In this document: positions 56,501 through 64,000 of the stretch, one piece after another | How the letters are laid out: every line of letters begins with the position of its first letter | How positions within the stretch are numbered: position 1 is the first letter of the stretch | DNA from: Rosa chinensis | Taxonomy: Eukaryota; Streptophyta; Magnoliopsida; Rosales; Rosaceae | Direction of reading: 5' to 3' | Assembly: GCF_002994745.2 (NCBI RefSeq) | Contig: NC_037092.1 | Coordinates: 23,957,001 to 24,021,000 of the forward strand | Length of the DNA stretch: 64,000 bases | The notes under the pieces: model-generated | The model's input: the letters and a program-made list of their open reading frames with translations, nothing else | Told to the model about the DNA's origin: nothing | Databases searched by the model: none | Position numbers and translations under genes: made by a program

Positions 56501-58317
56501 ATGGGTTGTAACAGTTCGAAGTACTCTTCAGAGCAAGATAATGCAATGGACTCAGAGAGAAAGGGGACAACCATTGTTGCATGTTTTATTGAGGAAGGCA
56601 TCGTGTTTGCCGTTGATTCCAGGTCCTCAAATGAAGGGTCTCAAGGGATCAGGGAACGTAATAAAGAATATAAGCCTAAAAGTAAACAATAACTCTTCCA
56701 TGCATGCATGTTTTGGATATTAACAATGAGTTTACCTATCAATTCTTTTATTTAATATTTCATATTTTCAGTCAGAGACGATACGGATAAAGTGTTTCGT
56801 ATGTCTTCCAACATAGTTGCCGTAATGGCAGGAGAAGCTCGAGCTGGCAGAGAGATGTGCAACTCGGTGAAACGTAAATGCTCACGATTTTTAAAATCCA
56901 ACGGCGTGCTTTCAGTTTCATTTGTATACAAAGAGATGATTAAATATTTAGAAGATCTCGATGACGAGAATAAAGAATTTGGGACCATCATTGCTGGATG
57001 GGATGAAACAGAGGTAATGAATATCGTCTCACTTAGAACTTCTCATTTATTCATATTCATGAAATAGATCACTTAGCTAAGCTTCTGTAACTTTGTTTGG
57101 TACTTTGGTTGCAGGGTTTTCAAGTTTGTCGTATTTTCATATCTGACAACCAAATTGTGAAAAACAGAAATTGTCGCTATGCGTCACTCGGATCTGGTCA
57201 ACAATATGCTAATGATGTTATGGCACCTTGGTATGTGCTTCTTCACACCCTTGTGCACTCGTTATTAATTAATTAATTAATTTATTTTACATAAGTATAA
57301 CAACTGCATAATTTGAGTTTCACATACTCGATTAACATGCATGATCTGCTAGGTATTCCTATAACATGACCGTTGAAGATGCAGCTGAGTTGGTCCTAAA
57401 GTCTTTATTTTTTGCAACCTTGTACGATAAGTACACTGGCGGAACTTTAAATGGTAACATTTCAATCTCTAAATCTATCTTCTCATTTTAGCTGTTAAGA
57501 AATTAAAGATATCAATTATTTGTTCCCATGTAAAACTTTCTATTTAATCCTCACTAACACTGTGGAGATCACGGGTTCAAATCTCACTGATATCAGGGAT
57601 GGGGTGGGTGGGGAGTTACATTGTCGTCCATAATAAAAAAATATAAAATAAAATAAAATAAAAACTTTCTATATAATTCTCACTTATCTTTTATGTTTCA
57701 ATCCAGTTTATCACTTGGACAAAAAGGATTATCATAAGAAATCTAGTCATAGTTCTTTGGAAGCGTATTGTAAATTTTACGACCTTTGCAATGAGAAAGA
57801 TACACTTTTTTTGGTTTGTTCTTCGACGCATCAGCCTTTTACTGCCGATGATCTCATGACTTCCTTCTTCAGGTACATATAAATTAACATTTTCCCTCTT
57901 TAATGTAATCGAGGAAAAAAAAAAAACATTTTCCTCTTTGCATATATTAATATATGATTAATTTACTTCACAGTAATTATCGGTTACAATTTTGACAGAA
58001 AATATGGAATAATGGCGATGTCAGGCCATCGTGTAGGCCATTATGTATCAAAGAAATTGAAGGAAGGCGTCGCCCTCTTCTTCCATCGTCTTGTGTTCGG
58101 AGAGTGTGAAGCTTCAGAAGTATATAACAAAATTATGGCGGAAAATGGTCATAAATCACGTCCTTGTGACTTATCTATTCCCCAGATATATAAGATGTTC
58201 GACTACCGAGTGGAGTTGAATACTAAAGTCGATGCTCGAGAGGTAAAGGTGCCAGTTTATGTGAGTCGGAGCTCAAAGGAATTGTTGCTCGGAATGTCGT
58301 CAGAGTTGAAAGTATAA
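56501..58317 (+). CDS. Proteasome beta5-like Ntn hydrolase with a C-terminal extension, six exons, 374 aa
   Basis: Exons 56501-56681, 56772-57013, 57115-57230, 57353-57453, 57707-57872 and 57999-58317 join in phase with consensus borders. The start MGCNSSKYSSEQ was chosen because it gives a compact pro-segment; an upstream in-frame Met at 56447 is possible. ERKGTTIVACFIEEGIVFAV then DSR matches the mature start of beta5. Thr23 corresponds to the nucleophile T1, Asp39 to D17, and Lys67 (DKVFRMS) to K33, while VMAG (79-82) matches M45-A46-G47. FGTIIAGWDETE and TVEDAAELVLKSLFFAT follow the fold. There is a 12-residue insertion before K33, a pro-segment of only 22 residues, and about 130 residues after the usual beta5 end that I do not recognise. 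Family members are core 20S peptidases; whether this paralogue assembles into 20S is unknown. Confidence 0.85.
57532..57686 (+). mobile_element. SINE-like insertion in intron 4 of the beta5-like gene
   Basis: A 24-bp flanking repeat, AAAACTTTCTAT(T/A)TAAT(C/T)CTCACT, lies at 57532-57555 and 57661-57684. Between them are a B-box-like GGGTTCAAATCTC and a 3' tail of (AAATA)n. The body is about 105 bp. A tRNA-derived SINE fits best. Confidence 0.65.
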
Positions 58318-58877
58318 CTAGAGGGATCTCATAGAGAATCAACTTGCATGCGGGACAGTTATGAACTTATCGAAGATAAAATGCGCTTAGCCTTGCCATT
58401 TAAAATTTTGATACTACTTTTTTCCTTTCGTTATTTTAAGAGAGAATTTTTATAGTTCTAATTTTAAGAGCTAGCTTCAGTTGGTTGGAGCGTACATTCA
58501 ATCATTACATTGTTCAAGTTTAATTTAAGGATAAATTTCTTCTATGGTATCGATCTGAGGTATAGTCAATTGAACACTTTGATATTTAGTCTTCAAAAGA
58601 GGACAATTTGATACCTAAACTAGGCTACGTTTGATATTTTGGTACTTCTATTAATTTTTTCTGTTAAATATAAGGATACAATTGACATTTAGAATATATG
58701 TACAATCAAAGATGGTACGGTCATGATGATGGAGTGGTGGTGATAGGCCTACCCTTAAAAAAATTTCTAATCCTAATCCTAATATGTTTAGATATAGATC
58801 CTACCTTCAATTAGGATTAGAAGAAAATTCTAGTTAAGATATACTGTGCTTATTGATGCAGCACTCAATCTAAACGC
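58318..58877. other. Spacer between beta5-like and F-box genes
   Basis: AT-rich; contains TTTGATACCTAAACTAGGC-type sequence (about 58608) common in plant intergenic repeats. No gene seen. Confidence 0.4.
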
Positions 58878-60104
58878 ATGGGTTGTCGGAGAGGAGCACA
58901 AATGGAGAAGCCAATGCATGGATCAGCAATCGTGCCTTACCTTCCACTCGATGTAATCACCGAAATACTTGCAAAACTTTCTGTCAAATCCTTGTTGCAA
59001 TTTAGAGTTGTGTGCAAGTCATGGTGCTCCTTAATCTCAAGTCATCAATTTGTCAAAAAGTATTTGTCACAAGTCACCACCAGTCCTTCAAGACTAATCA
59101 TGAATCCTTTTGGCTTGGTTAACGACTTGACTTTCTACCATCTTCATGATTCCATAGTAGTCTGTGAAAGTTCAATCGATTTCCGGATCGAAGAATCTGA
59201 GTACTGTGTCATGGGTTCTTGTGACGGTTTAGTATGTGTAAAAGAATGTCACCATGGTATGATCTTCCTCTGGAATCCAAGTACAAGATGCGCCAAAATA
59301 TTACCTTGTACTTCCGAAGTACAAGGGAAAGTGTATGAACTTGGATGGAAGTATGGATTCGGTCACGACTGCAATAGTGACGACTACAAGGTGCTAACAT
59401 TGAGTCCTGAAGAAAATACTCTTGATAAGATGGAGTACTTTAGTTATAAATCCATGATGTACACATTAGGAACAGACTCTTGCAGGAGGATTCGGGATTC
59501 AGCACTTGGTTGTGTGTTTATCGACAAGTCTGCTACTTTTGTAAGTGGAGCTCTACATTGGATGGCGGATCAAGAACCAAGTTTTACTAGGGTAATTATT
59601 TCTCTTGATTTAACAAGTGAGACTAGGGTAATTATTTCTGTTGATTTAACAAGTCTCATAGAAGTGCCACAACCTGATTATGAGTATTCTTCTGAACTTG
59701 CTGAAGTGGGGGCTTCAAGAGTCTTGGACCAAATCGATCAAAATCCCATTTATGTGGGAAAATAAATATTTTCTTGGCTGCTTAAAACCGCTGACATGGT
59801 TTATCGAGAACGGGGAAATCTATAGTGGGAATGTGGCTTCCTACAATGCAAACAGAAACTAAATTAGGTATCTTTCAACAAAAAATGATGATTATTTATA
59901 TCGCACCCCTGAATATGCCTTTTATGTAGAGAGCCTAGTCTCACCCAATGCTTACAGTGGAGACAACGAGATTAGTCATCTCAATATCAATATCGTACAA
60001 GAAAAAAGAGTGGTGATAAATGCATGCGGAGCAACAGAAAACTGCTTCACCATCATGCATTCAGCAGTACTGCTAAGCCAGGAAGCCAGGAAGGTTAGTG
60101 GTTG
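58878..60104 (+). pseudogene. F-box protein (F-box-associated type), frameshifted 3' half
   Basis: The open frame to 59765 has an N-terminal F-box (VPYLPLDVITEILAKLSVKS, LLQFRVVCKSWCSLISSHQF) that would bind SKP1 in an SCF ubiquitin ligase. F-box-associated motifs follow: CVMGSCDGLVC, LWNPSTRCAKILP, YGFGHDCNSDDYKVL and GALHWMAD. Near 59700 the frame shifts; the next frame continues QESWTKSIKIPFMWENKYFL and FIENGEIYSG. A third gives YVESLVSPNAYSGDNEISHL up to 60104. A 36-bp in-frame tandem duplication (59586-59657) repeats RVIIS(L/V)DLTS. The typical segment between the middle and QESW is missing. Start at 58878 is uncertain; Met at 58902 is equally good. Confidence 0.8.
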
Positions 60105-60477
60105 AACTGAACTAATGTGTCAGGCTTAGCGGGGGTATAATCCATTATCACAACTGGACGATGATGATGGCAGGCAGCAGATTTCGTGGTACCAGCCACA
60201 TAAACCAAGGAATACGCAGCAAATTTCATGATGATGATGATAAACCAATACGTACTAATCAATGAATACAATAAAGATTCCTAATTCTCAACAGTCAGGA
60301 AAGGGATAAAAGAAGTCTTGCTCAGTATATGCAGCTAATTAGTTCAAACACAATTTGCTAATGTACTTGGTCTGAATCTCGCTCATGAAAGTCTATGCAA
60401 TTTACTAACTGCAATTAGATTCCTGCAATTGAAGTCGCCCATTTAAATCATCCCCAAGTTTTTCCAACTTCTCCTCT
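60105..60477. other. Spacer between convergent F-box and QOR genes
   Basis: Nothing recognisable is encoded. Confidence 0.5.
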
Positions 60478-62098
60478 CTAACTCTGTTCTATCCTTGAAT
60501 TCTCAAATCTGTCATTAGGAATAAGCAGGATCTTTCCGAAATGCTTGCCACTCTCCATGAGCCGGTGAGCCTCTGCTGCTTTAGCGAATGGAAAACGATG
60601 ATGCACAACAGGTTTTACCTTACCAACTTCTATTAATGGCCACACATGCTTCTGTACCTCCTCGACAACTTTTGCTCTCTCTTCTAGCTTTCTAAACCGA
60701 AAGCCAGCCACTGCAGGCAGAGACACCATATGAGATAAATTTTAACTAATACTGAGAAAAATCAGAAAGTGTTTTTCTGATTTGGGGGGAATTTTAGCAC
60801 TACCCTTTTGACAATTTAATGTAATGAATGTTTTTTTTTTGGAAAAAGAATGGGGTTCAATTTCGGTTTTGGTATTATTAATGCAGAAGGTAACTCAACA
60901 AATAATTGCAAAACTAGATGTCCGATTTCATGATAAACTGGCAGAGATCACTAAATTTACAGGAAAAAAGAAGAAGAGAAAACTCTAACCAAGTATATTC
61001 TAGTCCAGTACCTCCTATGTTGAAGTTCGCCTGAAGCTCAGAATTAACATTTTTTGCCTGTGGAGTGCTAGCACGAGTATCTTTTGGTAGCATCCAACAA
61101 CCATTCATCTTAATAACCATCCCACCTTGCTTAACACAGGCATGGTTCCGCGGCATATATTCAATCGGGAGGCTACTCAAGACGACATCAACACCTGCCA
61201 TTAGGCATACATCAATATGATTTCTCATCCACAACAGTAAATAAAACCAACAATAGAAGGCATATATAGTATCGTTCTTATTGAGGTTATTACTGAGGTG
61301 TTGGTAAGAGAAAGCAAACCTTTGTTGGCAACTGTTTCTCTATTTACCCGTTCAATAAAGTCATCTTCCTTGTCCTTGTAATTGAAACTGATGCATGCAT
61401 CAGCTCCAATTGTCTTACAATACTCTAACTTGTCACTACCTTATTGTCATGATTTATATCCTTAAGTACGTATATGAAAAATAATTTTGAGCTAGCTAAT
61501 TCGTAAATTAAAAACTTAGAATTACCTGCTGTGATGAAAAATAATTTTGAGCTAGCTGATTCGTAAATGAAAAACTTAGAATTACCTGCTGTGACAATCA
61601 CCTTTACACCCCGGGCTTTTGCTAACTGTATTGCAAATGAACCAATTCCCCCGGATCCCCCATGAACCTGAAATTTGACACTAGTTCAGGGATATATGAA
61701 AGCTTAGCATAAATAAGAGGAGTCGTACCATGGAGAAGATTTACCGTCGTAAACAGTCTCAGAGATATATTTATTTAATCCCCTTTTGGGTAAATAATCT
61801 TTAATTTGTTATAACTTAATTAGCAAAAGTGTAAATATTCCAAATCACTTCAGATTGGTGGACTTGGGGAAGTTACCAATATAGTTTCACCGGCAATTAG
61901 CCGACTGTTCCTACCAGCAGGTAACCAATATTCAGAAGATGGCATGTCTTCAGTAAAAAGTGCGGCCCAAACACTACAAGCCACCTGAGGGAAACTAGCA
62001 GCCTCCTCCACAGAAATGCTTTTGGGGATAGGAAATACTAATCCTTCTTGAACAGCTGCCATCTCAGCGTATCCTCCTCCACTAAGAACAGCACACAC
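60478..62098 (-). CDS. Quinone oxidoreductase (zeta-crystallin-like MDR), exons 2-6
   Basis: Exons on the minus strand join in phase: 62098-61877 (VCAVLSGGGYAEMAAVQEGL, FPQVACSVWAALF), 61667-61586 (VHGGSGGIGSFAIQLAKARG), 61439-61320 (SDKLEYCKTIGADACISFNY), 61194-61012 (GVDVVLSSLPIEYMPRNHAC, VKQGGMVIKMNG) and 60710-60478 (VAGFRFRKLEERAKVVEEVQ, VKPVVHHRFPFAKAAEAHRL, GKHFGKILLIP). These cover the Rossmann NADPH-binding domain (GGSGGIG) and C-terminus. The frame is intact. Exon 1 should lie at higher coordinates, but a PPR remnant occupies 62345-63240, and exon 1 may be beyond the right edge. The exon 5-6 junction lacks the usual LLxKRLT segment, so this splice site is the least certain. Confidence 0.85.
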
Positions 62099-62344
62099 CT
62101 AGATAACAAAAATTAGTACAGTTAAAAGTATTTGACATGCATTACAAATGCTCCAGTTCTTGGCAATCCTTCATGGGAAGAGAGCTCAAAGAGAGCTGGC
62201 ACTAACACCCTAGAGAATGCTCACCACACCCAAAAATCAATTTTCTTTTGTCATGGGGCTCATTCATGAAGTTCTATAACATTAGCATATAAAATTATAA
62301 TGATATATATAAATATATGAGACCATCAAACAAGAAGTTCGATT

Positions 62345-63240
62345 CTAATAACTATGAGCTCGATCAGCCAAGTACTGCAGCCACAAGAGACAATCTCTCA
62401 CCATTAGTCTCCACATGAACACTCCACCCTTGAAATGGTGAAACCAGATATTATCTCTGACAGTCTTCCGACAATCTTGGATATAAGTTTCGTTGCTGTG
62501 TGGCAATCCATACATACCCAAAGGTTTCTTGTTACTCGGTCCCAGCAGGAGTGCTGATGATGCCAAATGCCATGGCAAGCCTCTCACTGTGGTGACACAA
62601 CAGGTACTTCTTTTGCTCCTCTTCAACATCTTGGAGCACCTCATTTGTGTTTGGCACATACCCTTCTCGCTCCATCTGCTCCAAGAGAACTTCCAGAGCC
62701 TTGATTATCTCAATACAATATGGTTGGGATTCATCTCCCACTACAAAAGCATGAACCTTGTTTTTAACTTCAATCCAGCTGCAGGGTGGCCTTTTTTTCA
62801 TGCCCTTATTTCTCATCAAGATTCTCATTTCTGCTACTTCTCTTCATTTCTTAGCAGCAGAATATATATTTGACAAAAGCACATAAGATCCACTGTTCTC
62901 AGGATCAACAACAAATATTTTTTCAGCAACCTTTTCTGCCAATTCAACATTCTTGTGAACTCCACAAGCAGCCAACAATGTTGACCATACACTTCCTGTT
63001 GGTTCTATATGCATGCTAGAGATAAAGCGATAAGCTTTGTCCAACCTTCCAGCTCTACCAAGAAGGTCTGCAACAGCAGCATAGTGCTCTATACCTAGAG
63101 CAATCCTATATTTTTTGGTCATACTATTATAATACTTCCAAGCTTCGTCTACCAATCCAGCATGGCTACACGCAGTCAATGCAGCCATGAAAGCAACATA
63201 AGTAGGCTTTATTGCCTCTCCTATTAAAGGAAAGGATCCT
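62345..63240 (-). pseudogene. DYW-class PPR protein, C-terminal end, broken
   Basis: The first frame (63240-62844) reads IKPTYVAFMAALTACSHAGL, DEAWKYYNSMTK, HYAAVADLLGRAGRLDKAYR, then the E domain EPTGSVWSTLLAACGVHKNV and LLSNIYSAAKK. A TGA at 62846-62844 replaces the Trp codon expected after this. The same frame resumes as REVAEMRILMRNKGM, CSWIEVKNKVHAFVVGDE (E+) and HSERLAMAFGIISTPAGT (62532). Another frame continues VRDNIWFHHFKGGV (about 62400). The terminal DYW tripeptide, Cys motif CVDCH and catalytic region are degraded. At about 63220 the gene is cut by the LTR end of a Copia. It resembles At3g23330, as does the fragment at 1-319. Confidence 0.85.
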
Positions 63241-64000
63241 AACTGATTAGGAGTGATCAACATCTTCACTCCTAACTTGAGGGGGAGTATTAAAGGAAAG
63301 GATTCTAACTGATACGTAATTATCTTGCATTGAGTAGATATCCTCATGTAATCTTCTGTAGTTATTATTCTTGTTTTGTTTACCTAGAATAGCTCCTACA
63401 TCAGCTCCTAGATGTGAGGACAGTAGTTGTACATATATGGCTTGTAACCTTGTTCTTGAGATATACAGAAATATTCATAATCACAAATCTCTTTATGGTA
63501 TCAGAGCATCGCTCTTGAGACCTTAAGAAGATAATGTAAGCTATGACATGGCTTACATATGGAACTGGACATTGCTTAGTTCATACACTGATATGCAAGT
63601 GTACATATATTCATATAAATATGGAATTTGATCAGAGTTTAAACAATAGGTGTATAAGCTGTCAATTAATCTTGACTTATGGATAAGCTTATATATATTA
63701 TTTTGAATTCAAAATAGAAATACAGTTGCAGAGCAGTTAAATAGGCAGTTAAGCAATGAAATCAGTTTCTTTATGGATGAAACTGATTTGCTGCATTGCT
63801 ATATGTATATGTCAGATTGGTCCCTTCTGATGCACGAGTTGTTCTTGTTGTTAGTCCCATATACTAAAAGAACATAAGAGTGAAATCAGGAGAAGGCTAT
63901 CATGGACAGTGGGAGTGCATCGAGTAAGTTTTCTGGGTTCATAATCTTGTGTTCTTGTTTTTGCAGGTTCAGGATTGATATCTTCTTTTCAATCCCTATT
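63219..64000 (+). mobile_element. 5' end of a Copia element: LTR, primer-binding site and leader
   Basis: TATGGTATCAGAGC at 63496-63509 is the standard plant Copia primer-binding site for initiator Met tRNA. The LTR is about 63288-63495. The sequence TATTAAAGGAAAGGAT(C/T)CTA occurs at 63219 and 63288, separated by CTTGAGGGGGAGT, a polypurine tract. The order polypurine tract-LTR-PBS suggests a rearranged or nested junction of two copies. After the PBS, ATG at 63902 begins MDSGSAS, and GTAAGT...TTTTTGCAG at 63926-63967 looks like an intron or chance sites. The element continues beyond the window. Confidence 0.7.

Noticed and set aside
63902..64000. Confident start of a Copia gag gene with an intron
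   Set aside because: Only about 30 codons are visible before the window ends, and the splice-like signals may be chance. It is mentioned only as a possibility in the element entry.

Overview
The window is eukaryotic nuclear DNA from a flowering plant, most likely a eudicot. It has AT-rich introns with GT/AG borders, plant gene families (PLS-class PPR, F-box, gamma-glutamyl hydrolase, pseudo-response-regulator and MADS fragments) and dense LTR, LINE, CACTA, MULE, hAT and MITE elements. A Rosaceae-like genome is only an impression. Most of the 64 kb is transposon. Few genes look intact, and most genes are truncated or broken.

Layout, left to right. 0-2 kb: a PPR fragment and exon 1 of a zeta-crystallin-like quinone oxidoreductase (QOR), both on the minus strand. 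2-5.4 kb: a 2.8-kb solo LTR with perfect target duplication, then a decayed LINE tail. 5.5-10.2 kb: a non-autonomous CACTA element carrying fragments of several host genes. 10.2-14.4 kb: a 5'-truncated L1-type LINE with few lesions. 14.6-18.4 kb: a UDP-arabinose 4-epimerase pseudogene, the left end of a second CACTA, and a MULE nested in it. 18.4-19.1 kb: a small two-exon Cys-rich gene. 19.9-24.9 kb: a second LINE. 25.2-36.8 kb: a 5'-truncated gamma-glutamyl hydrolase gene with a 7.3-kb Copia in one intron and a solo LTR in another. 37.3-41.7 kb: a 5'-truncated DNA polymerase delta subunit 3 gene with a 2.6-kb MULE in an intron. 42.7-44.5 kb: a hAT transposase relic. 45.2-49.2 kb: a Copia 3' end, a MULE fragment, a polyadenylated unknown and a foldback MITE. 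49.4-55.3 kb: a second Copia with perfect target duplication. 56.5-58.3 kb: an intact six-exon proteasome beta5-like gene. 58.9-60.1 kb: an F-box pseudogene. 60.5-62.1 kb: QOR exons 2-6. 62.3-63.2 kb: a broken DYW-class PPR end. 63.2-64 kb: the 5' end of another Copia.

The most unusual signal is structural. The solo LTR (3.83-4.14 kb) and both full-length Copia elements (50.3-54.6 kb and 32.4-33.5 kb) carry arrays of short hairpins. Within an array the loop is nearly constant while the stems differ from hairpin to hairpin and remain self-complementary. The two loop types are unrelated: about TTGGCAGTCCCTT in the LTR, and C(C/T)(A/T)GAAG in the Copias. In both Copias the array lies between the primer-binding side and the pol remnants. 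These Copias have almost identical LTR pairs although their coding regions are badly decayed, so they probably moved recently as non-autonomous elements. The ends of the window also suggest a tandemly duplicated QOR/PPR locus, with the PPR lying in QOR intron 1.
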